From Actinobacteria bacterium OK074 (lineage in GTDB: Bacteria > Actinomycetota > Actinomycetes > Streptomycetales > Streptomycetaceae): a stretch of 64,000 nt of DNA. The translations under genes were made by a program, and so were the position numbers. The notes under the pieces are model-generated. The model searched no databases. It was not told the origin of the DNA and saw only the letters and a program-made list of their open reading frames with translations. Below, piece after piece: positions 25,272 through 33,552 of the stretch; positions within the stretch are counted from its first letter, which is position 1; each line of letters opens with the position of its first letter. Location: positions 158,247 to 222,246 of the forward strand of contig LJCV01000044.1 in NCBI GenBank assembly GCA_001298575.1, read 5' to 3'.

Positions 25272-25856
25272 ATGGGCACCCCGGAACGCGCTTCGGAACG
25301 ACTGGTCGAAGCCACCCGCGAGCTGCTGTGGGAGCGCGGTTACGTCGGCACCAGCCCGCGGGCGATCCTGGACCGCGCCGGGGCCGGGCAGGGCAGCATG
25401 TACCACCACTTCAAGGGCAAGCCCGATCTGGCGCTGGCCGCGATCCGCCGTACCGCCGAGGAGTTGCGGGCCGCGGTGACGGCCGTGCTGGACGCGCCGG
25501 GGACGCCGTACGAGCGGATCGAGGCGTATCTGCGGCGCGAGCGTGAGGTGTTGCGCGGCTGCCCCGTCGGGCGGCTGACCATGGACCCGGACGTGCTGGC
25601 CAGCGACGCACTGCGGGCGCCGGTCGACGAGACCCTCGGCTGGCTGCGCGGGAGGCTCGCCGCGATCGTCCAAGAGGGCCGGGAACAAGGGCAGTTCGCG
25701 CCCGAACTGGACCCCGAGGAGACCGCCGCGACCGTCCTCGCGACCCTCCAGGGCGGCTACGTCCTCGCCCGCGCCTGCGGCGATCCGGCCGCCTTCGACA
25801 CGGCCGTACGCGGGCTGCTCGCGCTGCTGCGCCCCGCCCACCGACAACCGCTGTGA
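25272..25856 (+). CDS. TetR-family repressor
   Basis: 194 residues. Helix-turn-helix: LVEATRELLWERGYVGTSPR, then GAGQGSMYHHFKGKPDLALA. The C-terminal part has REREVLRGCPVGRLTMDP, characteristic of a TetR_C group paired with small enzymes or DUF4865 proteins. I prefer ATG 25272 to 25257 because the dyad symmetry covers the latter. The next gene (DUF4865) starts 19 bases after the stop, so the two form an operon likely repressed by this protein. Confidence 0.92.
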   Translation: MGTPERASERLVEATRELLWERGYVGTSPRAILDRAGAGQGSMYHHFKGKPDLALAAIRRTAEELRAAVTAVLDAPGTPYERIEAYLRREREVLRGCPVGRLTMDPDVLASDALRAPVDETLGWLRGRLAAIVQEGREQGQFAPELDPEETAATVLATLQGGYVLARACGDPAAFDTAVRGLLALLRPAHRQPL

Positions 25857-25875
25857 CACCGCCGAGGAGACCCAA

Positions 25876-26460
25876 GTGCACGCGATGCAGTACGAGTTGA
25901 CACTCCCCGCCGACTACGACACCGGTATCGTCCGGGCCCGCGTGGCCCGGATCGGGCATCTGCTCGACGACTGGGCGGGGCTCGGGTTCAAGGCGTATCT
26001 GCTGCGGGAGCGCGGGGTGGACGGCTCCCCGGTGAACCAGTACGCGCCGTTCTACCTCTGGAACACCGTCGAGGGCATGAACGCCTTCCTGTGGGGCGGC
26101 TCCTTCCAGGTCCTCTCCGACGACTTCGGGCGGCCGTCCGTACGGCAGTGGACGGGCCTGGCGTACGAGCCCGGTGTTGCCGTCGACTCCCCCGCGCTGG
26201 TCGCGGTGCGGCGCCGCCTGCCGGTGCCGGAGGGGGCGCGGCTCGCCGAGGTGACGCGGGAGGCCGTGGAGGAGGCCGGGCGGCTCGCGGCGCTGGACGG
26301 CGCGGTGGGTGCCGCCGCCGCGATCGACCCGAGCCGCTGGGAGTCGGTGCACTTCTCGCTGTGGGCGCACGACGCGCCGAAGGCCGAGGGAGAGGTGTTC
26401 CGGGTGCTGCATCTGTCCACGCCCGGGCGGCAGTCGCTGCCCCGGGGACGCCAATGGTGA
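25876..26460 (+). CDS. DUF4865 family protein
   Basis: 194 residues, soluble. Starts MQYELTLPADYDTGIVRARV, followed by the recognisable DUF4865 core: LGFKAYLLRERG, NQYAPFYLWNTVEGMNAFLW and FGRPSVRQWTG. The pattern recalls ferredoxin-like monooxygenase (EthD/NIPSNAP) proteins, but no catalytic role is known to me. GTG 25876 has GAGGAGA 6 bases upstream; ATG 25885 is possible. Co-transcribed with the TetR gene. Confidence 0.85.
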   Translation: MHAMQYELTLPADYDTGIVRARVARIGHLLDDWAGLGFKAYLLRERGVDGSPVNQYAPFYLWNTVEGMNAFLWGGSFQVLSDDFGRPSVRQWTGLAYEPGVAVDSPALVAVRRRLPVPEGARLAEVTREAVEEAGRLAALDGAVGAAAAIDPSRWESVHFSLWAHDAPKAEGEVFRVLHLSTPGRQSLPRGRQW

Positions 26461-26478
26461 GCGGCCCCCGGGCAGTTG

Positions 26479-28014
26479 TCACCCGTGGGTGTCCACGGCG
26501 ATGTCCACCGAGGGCCGGAGTTTCGCCGCCGCCGACAGGGCCTCGTGCACCGGGTGCGCGGTGAACGCCCCGATCAGGGCCGCGTCGGCGGGGTCCGTCG
26601 CCGCCGGGTAGGCGATCTGCTCGTAGGCCGCCTGGAAGCGCGGGCCCCAACGGCGGGCGCCCAGCCGGGCGGTGCGGGAGCAGTTGTCGACCATGAAGGC
26701 GACGTCACGGGCGTGCATGTACGGCAGCAGGGAGTCGACGGCCTCGATCACCGACTCGTTGACGATCTCCGACCAGGCGTGGCCGCGCTCGGCGAACTCG
26801 TCGACCTGCGCGGTCATCGTCGCGACGAACACCCCGGCGGTGAACGGGTCGACGGCGAGGGCCCGTTGGGGGCGCCGGGCGTGCACCCGCGCGCTGAACG
26901 CCCACATCGGGGAGGCGCCGACCGGGCTCATCGGCCGTGCGCCGAGCCGCCGTTCGGCGAGGATCACGCTGCGCAGCTCGGTGCCGTCGGCGACCTCGTC
27001 GTAGATCTCGGCGACGATCTCGCGGGCCGGACCGTACGTGGCCGTGTACGCGCGGTCGAAGACGTCGCGTCCGGCCGGGTCCAACTCCTCGCGCACGGCG
27101 AGGAGTCCGGAGTGCGAGATGGTGCGGGCGATCGGTCCGGTGACGTTCTCGCAGGACCGCTCGTACGCGGTCACCTCGTCGTCGCCTTCGAGACGGAAGC
27201 GGGTGAACAGGCTCTCGACGATGCCGTGGACGGCGCCGAGCAGGATCGCGCGTTCGCCGACGATGTCGGAGTGGTACTCGCCGTCGAGGGTGGTGCGGAA
27301 GGTGTACGGCGAGCCGAGCGCCACCGACCAGGCGAGCGCGCGGTCGGTGGCGGTGCCGTCGGGGTCGGCGTGCACGGCGAAACTGCTGTTGATTCCGGCC
27401 CCGTTGACCTCCGCGCCCTGCTCGTACAGGCGCCGCACCGAGTCGCCCATGCCCTTGGGGCACACCGCGATCACGGCGTGGCCGGCCGGGAACTCCCCGC
27501 CGGTTTCCCGCAGATGGCCGAGGAGGAAGCCGTGCGAGAGCCCGATGGTCGCGCCCGGCCTGAGCGCGGCGAAGATCTCGCGGTGGTGGGCGGCCAGGGC
27601 GGCGTCGGCGATCAGCAGGATCACCAGGTCGCCGGCGGCGGTCACGGAGAGCAAGTCGCCCAGGGTGCCGTCCTGTTCGGTGAAGCCGTGTGCGCGGGCG
27701 TCGGCCGCCGAGGCGGAGCCCGGCCGCAGTCCGACGGCGACCGTGATGCCGGTGCCGGCCAGGGAGTCGCGCAGGTTGCGGGCCTGGGCTCGGCCCTGCG
27801 GACCCCAGCCGAGGACGCCGATGCGGCGCACGCCCGCGAGGGCCTTCGGGAGCAGCGGGAAGAGATGCCGGCCGCCGCGCAGGATCGTCTCGGTGCCGCC
27901 GGGGACGTCCATGGTGTCGAGCGGGAAGACGGCCGAGGTGTAGGTCGGGTTCGGGGCCGCCGCCGTCGTCGTCGGGTTCGGGGCGGCCGTCGTCGCGGAG
28001 TGTGAGGAGGTCAT
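26479..28014 (-). CDS. ilvC: Plant-type (class II) ketol-acid reductoisomerase
   Basis: 511 residues, far longer than the 330-residue IlvC usual in actinobacteria. After a Thr/Ala-rich leader, the Rossmann loop is IGVLGWGPQG (residues about 65-74) with AVGLRPGS as the phosphate-binding segment. Then IGLSHGFLLGHL, VIAVCPKGMG, NGAGINSSFAVH, and the Mg ligands in DIVGERAILLGAVHGIVE. The second C-terminal helical repeat has INESVIEAVDSLLPYMHARD and FMVDNCSRTARLG. From memory these segments follow the chloroplast enzyme much more closely than E. coli class II IlvC. It should convert acetolactate or acetohydroxybutyrate with NADPH in valine/isoleucine synthesis. It is divergent from an IlvY-like LysR gene. 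Confidence 0.92.
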   Translation of the reverse strand: MTSSHSATTAAPNPTTTAAAPNPTYTSAVFPLDTMDVPGGTETILRGGRHLFPLLPKALAGVRRIGVLGWGPQGRAQARNLRDSLAGTGITVAVGLRPGSASAADARAHGFTEQDGTLGDLLSVTAAGDLVILLIADAALAAHHREIFAALRPGATIGLSHGFLLGHLRETGGEFPAGHAVIAVCPKGMGDSVRRLYEQGAEVNGAGINSSFAVHADPDGTATDRALAWSVALGSPYTFRTTLDGEYHSDIVGERAILLGAVHGIVESLFTRFRLEGDDEVTAYERSCENVTGPIARTISHSGLLAVREELDPAGRDVFDRAYTATYGPAREIVAEIYDEVADGTELRSVILAERRLGARPMSPVGASPMWAFSARVHARRPQRALAVDPFTAGVFVATMTAQVDEFAERGHAWSEIVNESVIEAVDSLLPYMHARDVAFMVDNCSRTARLGARRWGPRFQAAYEQIAYPAATDPADAALIGAFTAHPVHEALSAAAKLRPSVDIAVDTHG

Positions 28015-28040
28015 GGTCGAGTTGTAGGCTCCGGCCGGGT

Positions 28041-28057
28041 GTTGCGGCAAGCGCAAC
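28041..28057. promoter_or_regulatory. IlvY-type operator 1
   Basis: GTTGCG-GCAAG-CGCAAC: a perfect 6-bp inverted repeat with 5-base spacer in the 88-base region between the divergent ilvC-like and LysR genes, 27 bases from the ilvC start. Confidence 0.6.
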
Positions 28058-28069
28058 CTGTGCAGCGCC

Positions 28070-28090
28070 GTGTTGCACGGAATGAAACAC
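28070..28090. promoter_or_regulatory. IlvY-type operator 2
   Basis: GTGTT and AACAC at the ends of a 21-base stretch, 29 bases from the start of operator 1 and just before the LysR start. Two tandem sites match the known arrangement of IlvY operators, one for activation and one for autorepression. Confidence 0.45.
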
Positions 28091-28102
28091 CGAGGTGAGG
28101 GT

Positions 28103-28963
28103 GTGCGGGACGACCATCGGGAGCTGCGGCTCTTCCTCCATCTGGCGCAGACCCTCAACTTCGGCCGGACGAGCCTGGATTGCCACGTCAGTCCGGCGAC
28201 GCTGACCCGGACCGTGCAGCGGCTGGAGTCGGATCTCGGGCACCGGCTCTTCGACCGGGGGCCGCGCGGGGTGTCGCTCACCGCGGAGGGGCACCGGTTT
28301 CGCGAATACGCCGTCCGTGCCCTGGAGTTGTGGCGTGCGTACCGCGACGAGCACCCGGACCCGGCCGAACTCACCGGCGCCCTCACGGTGTTCGCCACGG
28401 TGACCGCCTGCCAGGCCCTGCTCCCGGACCTGTTGGCACCCTTCCGGGCCGCGCACCCGCAGGTCCGGCTGGACCTGCGGACCGGGGACGCGGCGGCGGC
28501 GCTGGCCCGGCTGGACGAGGGCGAGGCCGACGTGGCGGTCGCCGGTCTGCCCGCCCGGCTGCCGGAACCGCTGGCCGGGCGTACGGTCGCCACCACCGAC
28601 CTGGTCTTCGTCACCGCCCGCGACCGCCCCGACCCCGCGCTGGCGGGCCCGTTCGTGCTCCCCCACCGCGGTCTGGTCCGCGAGGCGGCCGACCGCTGGT
28701 TCCGCACCACGCCCGCCCGCACCGGCTCCGCCCCCGCGCTCGCGACCGAACCCGACGGCCACGAAGGGCTGTTGGCGCTGGTCGCGCTCGGCTGCGGCAC
28801 GGGCCTGGTCCCCCGCCTGGTCCTGGACCACAGCGCGGTGCGCGACCGGCTGACGGTGGTCCCCGCGGATCCGCCGCCCCGCCCGCTGGAGATCGGCCTG
28901 TGCGTACGGCGGACGGATCTGCGCCGACCGCTGGTGGCGGCGCTGTGGAGTCTGGTGCCGTGA
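28103..28963 (+). CDS. ilvY: LysR-family regulator, IlvY-like
   Basis: 286 residues. N-terminal HTH: LRLFLHLAQTLNFGRTSLDC, HVSPATLTRTVQRLESDLGH, then LFDRGPRGVSLTAEG, which resembles E. coli IlvY more than typical LysR proteins. The effector domain (about 90-285) carries the usual TGALTVFATVTACQALLPDL and GCGTGLVPRLVLD elements. In enterobacteria IlvY senses acetolactate and activates ilvC; divergent placement next to an ilvC-like gene supports that role. GTG 28103 is preferred over ATG 28082, which lies inside operator 2. Confidence 0.88.
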   Translation: MRDDHRELRLFLHLAQTLNFGRTSLDCHVSPATLTRTVQRLESDLGHRLFDRGPRGVSLTAEGHRFREYAVRALELWRAYRDEHPDPAELTGALTVFATVTACQALLPDLLAPFRAAHPQVRLDLRTGDAAAALARLDEGEADVAVAGLPARLPEPLAGRTVATTDLVFVTARDRPDPALAGPFVLPHRGLVREAADRWFRTTPARTGSAPALATEPDGHEGLLALVALGCGTGLVPRLVLDHSAVRDRLTVVPADPPPRPLEIGLCVRRTDLRRPLVAALWSLVP

Positions 28964-29171
28964 CAACACCCCACGGGCGCGGCCGAATTGGGTATGGCGG
29001 AGCGCGACCGCAGCCCATACGCTCAGCTCCAGTAGCTCTGAGTAGTTTTGTGAGTGCCGCGCGTGTTTCCCGCCCCGTGGTCGCGGGGTAGGTTCCACGC
29101 CGTGGTGCACACAACCGTCCACTACCCTGGGGCCGCGCCGACCGGGCGGTTCGGGGAGCAGGGGGACCGCG

Positions 29172-29372
29172 GTGGTGCATGAGGGGCAACCCTTGTGGCG
29201 CAGGAGCAGTGCCTGTGGCAACGAACACGAGTGCGTGGAGGTGGCCATGCGCAGGGGGCACATCCTCACGCGGGACGCCAAGGCGCCCGCCGCCGCTGCC
29301 CTGCGGTTCGCCGCGCCCGTCTGGACGGACTTCCTCCGGGCAGTGACGCGAGGGGAGTTGACGTCCCGGTGA
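29172..29372 (+). CDS. DUF397 protein
   Basis: 66 residues matching DUF397: WRRSSACGNEHECVEVAMRR, then ILTRDAKAPAAAALRF and the final WTDFLRAV. Such proteins nearly always accompany an XRE-DUF5753 regulator; one lies 0.7 kb downstream on the other strand. Streptomyces uses these sets to modulate development and antibiotic synthesis (as in abaA and whiJ loci). The stop overlaps the GTG of the next gene, indicating coupling. About 200 bases upstream hold no other gene. Confidence 0.85.
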   Translation: MVHEGQPLWRRSSACGNEHECVEVAMRRGHILTRDAKAPAAAALRFAAPVWTDFLRAVTRGELTSR

Positions 29373-29668
29373 CGTTCCCATCGGACCGACGGCAGGTTTC
29401 CGCGAACGACGGTCGGACACGCCACCGGCTCGCCGCCCCGCTCGCCGCCGTCTCCTACGCGCTCGTCGCGGGCGTGCTGGCCACGCTGTGCGGTGCGGTC
29501 GCCTCGCTGCTGGCCGACGACGTGGTCGTCAAGCGGGTGCTGTGGGTGGTGGTCGCCCTGGTGGTCGCGGTCGCCGCGGGCCTGTGGCGGCCGGGTGCGG
29601 CCGTCACGGCGCCTCCACGCGATCCTGATCGTCTCCGGCACGGCTCCCGGGCGGGTTCGCCGCGTTAG
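29369..29668 (+). CDS. Small two-helix membrane protein
   Basis: 99 residues with two hydrophobic helices: APLAAVSYALVAGVLATLCG and VKRVLWVVVALVVAVAAGLW. The last 30 residues are basic and low complexity. GTG 29369 overlaps the DUF397 stop (GTGA), which supports translation. The 3' 65 bases overlap the end of a convergent gene, so one of the two C-termini may be misplaced. No family recognised. It may tie the DUF397 switch to the membrane. Confidence 0.6.
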   Translation: MTFPSDRRQVSANDGRTRHRLAAPLAAVSYALVAGVLATLCGAVASLLADDVVVKRVLWVVVALVVAVAAGLWRPGAAVTAPPRDPDRLRHGSRAGSPR

Positions 29669-30089
29669 GCCCCGGTGTCGCGTTCCCGTCCGCCCGGCGC
29701 CGCTGCCGGGCGTGCACGCCGAGGGTCACCAGCGCCGTACCGACCACGCTGGCGGCCGTCGTGAGCAGGCGCCCCCAGGGCAGTTTCAGTCCGCCCGACA
29801 GGTGCACCAGGACGAGCAGCGCGCACAGCAGCGCGCAGAACGCCACCAGGGCGAGGCCGCCCTTCAGCGCCACCAGCCGGAACCGGTGGGCCGCGCGGGC
29901 CTTCTCCAGTTCGATGAGGTTCCTGGTGTACTCGGCGTTCTGGCTGACCAGCGCCTTGAGTTGGGCGTCGGTGAAGACGCCCGCCCCGCCGGGGTCGTAC
30001 GGCTGCCCGGCCCCGGCCGCGTCGGACCGCAACCGCTCCAGCAGCCGCGCTATCGGCCCGAAGACCACTCGGCCCTCCTCTGGCTCCAC
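29604..30089 (-). CDS. Membrane protein with N-terminal coiled segment
   Basis: 161 residues. An N-terminal cytosolic part contains TDAQLKALVSQNAEYTRNLI and ELEKARAAHRFRLVALKG, a probable coiled coil. Two membrane helices follow (GLALVAFCALLCALLVLVHL and LLTTAASVVGTALVTLGV) before a charged tail. It lies 21 bases after the XRE-DUF5753 gene on the same strand, so it is likely its operon partner. GTG 30089 opens the frame; GTG 30068 is an alternative. Family not recognised. Confidence 0.7.
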   Translation of the reverse strand: MEPEEGRVVFGPIARLLERLRSDAAGAGQPYDPGGAGVFTDAQLKALVSQNAEYTRNLIELEKARAAHRFRLVALKGGLALVAFCALLCALLVLVHLSGGLKLPWGRLLTTAASVVGTALVTLGVHARQRRRADGNATPGPNAANPPGSRAGDDQDRVEAP

Positions 30090-30110
30090 AACCGGCAGGG
30101 GGGTGACGCG

Positions 30111-30971
30111 CTACCGCGCGCCGATGGCTCGCTCGGCGCCGCTGATCAGGTCGTGGGAGACGGCGTCGCCGAGGGCCAGTTCCATGATCGTGCCGAGGCA
30201 TTCCTGGTACCGCGCGAGCAGTTCGAGGTTCTCGCCGCCGGTCATGCTGCCCGCGGCGTGTTCGACGTACAGGAGGTCGTCGTCGTCCGCGAAGCCGAGC
30301 AGGACGAAGCTCCCCAGGGTGCTGTAGTGGGCGCCCGCCTCGAACGGCAGGACGCGGACGGTGACGTCGTCGCGGTCGGCGAGGTCGAGCAGCTGCCTCA
30401 ACTGCTGTGCCAGCACGGCCGATCCGCCGATCCGGCGCCGCAGGGCGGACTCGTCCAGGACGAAGGTGGCGGCGGGCCCGCCGCCCCCGGCGAACATCCG
30501 CTCCTGCCGGGCCATCCTCAACTCCACGACCCGTTCGAGGCGTTGGGGTTCCAGGCCGCGCGGGGCGAGCAGTGCCGTGGCGTAGGCGCGGGTCTGGAGG
30601 TGGCCGGGCACGACGATCGGGTGGTAGGTGTGCAGGGTCGCGGCGGCGCTCTCGTAGCCGAGGTACTGGGCGAACCGCGGGCTGAGCACGTCGTGGTAGG
30701 GCGACCACCAGGTGGGGCCCTTGCTGCCGCGGGCGGCCTCCTCCAGTCCGGCCGTCTCCGCGGGGCCGGTGACGCCGTAGAGGGTCAGCAGGGCCCGTAG
30801 GTCGCTGACGGAGATGCCGACCGTGCCCGTCTCCAGGCGGATGACCTTGGACTGGGACCATTCGAGCCGTTCGGCGGCCTCGCGCTGGGTCAGGCCGGCG
30901 CGTTCGCGGGCCCGGCGCAGGGCGAGGCGCAGTTTGCGGCGGTGGCGGCTGGGATCCGCGGGCGGTGTCAT
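30111..30971 (-). CDS. XRE-family regulator with DUF5753
   Basis: 286 residues. The N-terminal helix-turn-helix (residues about 12-70) reads LRRARERAGLTQREAAERLE, WSQSKVIRLETGTVGIS. The C-terminal DUF5753 part has YHPIVVPGHLQTRAYATALL, RQERMF, FVLDESALRRRIGG and LLYVEHAAGS. This architecture is the WhiJ-like family of Streptomyces developmental regulators, normally countered by a DUF397 partner. ATG 30971 fits the start of the family. It is the first gene of a unit with the membrane protein at 29604. Confidence 0.92.
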   Translation of the reverse strand: MTPPADPSRHRRKLRLALRRARERAGLTQREAAERLEWSQSKVIRLETGTVGISVSDLRALLTLYGVTGPAETAGLEEAARGSKGPTWWSPYHDVLSPRFAQYLGYESAAATLHTYHPIVVPGHLQTRAYATALLAPRGLEPQRLERVVELRMARQERMFAGGGGPAATFVLDESALRRRIGGSAVLAQQLRQLLDLADRDDVTVRVLPFEAGAHYSTLGSFVLLGFADDDDLLYVEHAAGSMTGGENLELLARYQECLGTIMELALGDAVSHDLISGAERAIGAR

Positions 30972-31027
30972 GGTGGCTCCCTCGTCGGGCACGTTCCGTG
31001 AGCCCGTCCGGCCCTGCGGCGGCGGAA

Positions 31028-31043
31028 CTCACCGCACGGTGAG
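31028..31043. promoter_or_regulatory. Inverted repeat CTCACCG-CA-CGGTGAG
   Basis: Perfect 7-bp dyad with a two-base spacer, 57 bases upstream of the XRE-DUF5753 start. Candidate autoregulatory operator. Confidence 0.5.
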
Positions 31044-31307
31044 GCTCAGTATGCGCGTGGCGAAGAGAAATGCGCCGACAGCCACCTGTCGCGTTCACTA
31101 CCGAACGTGACCGTCCGTCCGCACCACATCTCGCTCCGCAATCAAGGGCGTGACCTGCGGTAACACGACCCCGATCGACGGATCGCTCAGTAGACGCACG
31201 CTCACTGACCGTTCCGGGCGCTCGGCCCGCGCTCGCCCGCGCGAGTGCCGCGAGGGGAAGAACACGACAATTGCCGGTTTTGCAGGCGCGTGTTGACGCA
31301 GGGGGCG

Positions 31308-31338
31308 CGCAACTCACGCTCCGGCGCGCGGAGTTGCG
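31308..31338 (-). terminator. Candidate terminator for the ROK gene
   Basis: CGCAACTC (31308-31315) pairs with GAGTTGCG (31331-31338) over a 15-base GC-rich loop, about 55 bases past the ROK stop codon. Confidence 0.4.
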
Positions 31339-31393
31339 GCTTCCACGCTCCCGTACGCCAAATGCTCGCGCTCGGTGACGGTGCCCGGCCCGC

Positions 31394-32761
31394 TCAGGTC
31401 GGCTGCGGGGCCAGGACCGCCGACGGGTCGTCGAGGACCGGTTGCCACGCCAACTCGGCCGCCCCGACAAGGCTGTTGTGGTCGAGCGTGCACGCGAGGA
31501 TCGGTACGCCGCCGCTGCGCCCCCACAGGCTGCGGTCGGCGACGACGGCGCGCAGCCGGTCCGGGTCGGTGTCCAGCAGGGTGCGGTGCAGCCCGCCGAG
31601 GATGATGCGGTCCGGGTTGAGGATGTTGACCAGCCCCGCGAGCCCGAGGCCCAGCCGGTCGATGAGCGTCTCGGTGGCGGCGCGGACGGCGGGGTCGTCG
31701 GCGTAGTGGCCGCGGATGAGGCCGTTGGCCTGGTCGAGCAGCGAGACCACGGGGCCGGGGTCGCGCCCGGCGGCGGTGAGCAGCGCCAGCGGGTCCGCCT
31801 CGACGTCCAGGCAGCCACGGCCGCCGCAGTGGCAGGGGCGGCCCTCGGGGTTCACGGCGAGGTGGCCGACTTCGAGCGCGAGCCCCGAACTCCCGGTGTG
31901 CAGACGGCCGTCGAGGACGAGCGCGCCGCCCACGCCCCGGTGCCCGGTGGCCACGCACAACAGGTCGCGGGCGCCCCGCCCGGCGCCGTGCCGGTGCTCG
32001 GCGAGGGCGGCGAGGTTGATGTCGTTGCCGGCGAAGGCCGGTCCCGCGATGCCCGCCGCGCGCACCCGGTCGGCGAAGATCTCCCGTACGGGAGCGCCCG
32101 CGGGCCAGGCCAGGTGCAGCGGATTGAGCGCGAGCCCCTCCGGTTCGGCGACCGCGGACGGCACCGCGAGCCCGGCGCCCACGCACCGGCGGCCGGTCTG
32201 GTCGAGCAGCGCGGTGCCCGCCTCGACGACCGAGCCAAGCACCTTCGCCGGGTCGGCGTCGACGGTCTCGCAACCGGGCGAGGTGACGACGATCCGGCCG
32301 CCGAGCCCGACCAGCGCGGCCCGGAAACCGTCGGCGTGCACCTGGGCGGCGAGAACGACCGGGCCGTCCTCGGCGACTTCGAGCCGGTGCGAGGGGCGGC
32401 CCTGCGAACCGGCGGCGGCGCCCGGGTGCGCGTCCACCCGGATCAGGCCGAGCGCCTCCAGTTCGGCGGCCACCGCGCCCGCGGTCGCCCGGGTGACGCC
32501 CAGTTCGGCGGTGAGCACGGCCCGGGTCGGCGCCCGGCCGGTGTGCACCAGTTCGAGCGCGGGTCCGAGTGCGCCGCGCCCCCGGTCCAGCCGTGGCCGC
32601 GCGCCCGAGTCGCCCGCCGTCCGGGGCGAACGCGCCGCCCCGGACGAGCTCGCCGCCGCGGGAGATCCCGTCGTCCCGGCGGGGCCCGCCGTCCGGGGGG
32701 TGCCTGCCGCTCGGGGAGCTTCCGCCGCCCGGGGGGCTCTGCCGTTCGCCTTCCCGTTCAT
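31394..32761 (-). CDS. ROK-family transcriptional repressor
   Basis: 455 residues. A 55-residue Ala/Pro/Arg-rich leader precedes a winged helix (VLTAELGVTRATAGAVAAEL, EALGLIRVD). The ROK sugar-kinase fold follows, with VGAGLAVPSAVAEPEGL, GNDINLAALAEH, HRGVGGALVLDGRLH, and the zinc motif CHCGGRGCLDVEAD (the last residues replace the usual CLE). NagC/XylR-type members bind a sugar or sugar phosphate and leave DNA. It could regulate amino-sugar use, and an aga-type cluster lies 4 kb away. The long leader is unusual; an internal start is possible. Confidence 0.9.
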   Translation of the reverse strand: MNGKANGRAPRAAEAPRAAGTPRTAGPAGTTGSPAAASSSGAARSPRTAGDSGARPRLDRGRGALGPALELVHTGRAPTRAVLTAELGVTRATAGAVAAELEALGLIRVDAHPGAAAGSQGRPSHRLEVAEDGPVVLAAQVHADGFRAALVGLGGRIVVTSPGCETVDADPAKVLGSVVEAGTALLDQTGRRCVGAGLAVPSAVAEPEGLALNPLHLAWPAGAPVREIFADRVRAAGIAGPAFAGNDINLAALAEHRHGAGRGARDLLCVATGHRGVGGALVLDGRLHTGSSGLALEVGHLAVNPEGRPCHCGGRGCLDVEADPLALLTAAGRDPGPVVSLLDQANGLIRGHYADDPAVRAATETLIDRLGLGLAGLVNILNPDRIILGGLHRTLLDTDPDRLRAVVADRSLWGRSGGVPILACTLDHNSLVGAAELAWQPVLDDPSAVLAPQPT

Positions 32762-32800
32762 GTGGGCGAGTCTCCCATGATCCGCTCACCCCGATGCCCC

Positions 32801-33490
32801 CTACGGGGCGCCCGGCGCCGTCGTACCGAATCCGCTCACCCGCAGCGTGATGTTCAGCCGTCCGGTCAGGCCGAGCGCGGCCGGGGCCGTGCCCGCGGAC
32901 ACCCGCGGCACCCCGTGGTACGCGAGCCGGCTCGGCCCGCCGAACACGAACAGGTCGCCGCTGCGCAGTTCGACGTCCGTGTACGGCCGCGTCCGCGTGT
33001 CGGTGTTGCCGAACCGGAAGACACAGGTGTCCCCGAGGCTCAACGACACCACCGGCGCCCCGCACTTCTCGTCGCTGTCCCGGTGCATGCCCATGCGGGC
33101 GCCACCGTCGTAGAAGTTGACGAGGGCGATGTCGTACGGCTCCGGCGGCGCGGCCTCCGCTCCGAGGGCGTCGGCCGCGGCGGTGCGGGCCAGCTCCGCG
33201 AGCCAGGCGGGGAGGGGTTTGACCGGGGCCCCGTCGCCGTCGACGACCGTGGGGGCATACCCATAGGGGTACCAGTGCCAACCGAGGCAGACCTGGCGGG
33301 CGGTCATCGTGCCGCCGCCGGGGGTGCGGACGGTGCGCAGTCCGGCGGGCGGCCGGGCCCAGTCGCGGCAGGCGGCGAGCAGGTGCCGCTGCCGGTCGGG
33401 GGGCAGCCAGCCGGGCACGTGCACCGCGCCGGGCGCGACCTCGGCGCGGCTCCGGGGGAAGAGTTCGGCGGCGGCGTCCATGGGGTCCAT
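32801..33490 (-). CDS. alkB: AlkB-like 2-oxoglutarate/Fe(II) dioxygenase
   Basis: 229 residues. The AlkB fold is shown by FYDGGARMGMHRDSDEKCGAPVVSLSLGD, which carries the HxD iron ligands, a distal His in AYHGVPRV, and the 2-oxoglutarate-binding RLNITLR. RQVCLGWHWYPYGY is the nucleotide-recognition lid. It removes methyl groups from alkylated bases by oxidative demethylation. ATG 33490 or 33481 starts the protein; both fit. It is in the same direction as the ROK gene (39-base gap) and the quinone reductase. Confidence 0.92.
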   Translation of the reverse strand: MDPMDAAAELFPRSRAEVAPGAVHVPGWLPPDRQRHLLAACRDWARPPAGLRTVRTPGGGTMTARQVCLGWHWYPYGYAPTVVDGDGAPVKPLPAWLAELARTAAADALGAEAAPPEPYDIALVNFYDGGARMGMHRDSDEKCGAPVVSLSLGDTCVFRFGNTDTRTRPYTDVELRSGDLFVFGGPSRLAYHGVPRVSAGTAPAALGLTGRLNITLRVSGFGTTAPGAP

Positions 33491-33552
33491 CTTCGGGCAG
33501 GGGCGGGGCCCGCCGGGTGGCCTGCCCCAGGGTTCCTCCCGGACGGTCGAGG

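Larger units (their letters stand above)
30972..31393. other. 422-base interval upstream of the XRE gene
   Basis: Contains a perfect dyad at 31028-31043 (likely XRE control site) and a hairpin at 31308-31338 downstream of the ROK gene. Composition is less GC-rich near 31050-31200. No protein gene is supported here. Confidence 0.6.

Noticed and set aside
26705..29641. Minus-strand open frame of about 978 codons
   Set aside because: It crosses the KARI, LysR and DUF397 genes in a non-coding frame; Arg-rich sequence without motifs.
31245..31706. Cys-containing plus-strand frame
   Set aside because: Mostly antisense to the ROK gene; no recognisable domain and no ribosome-binding site.
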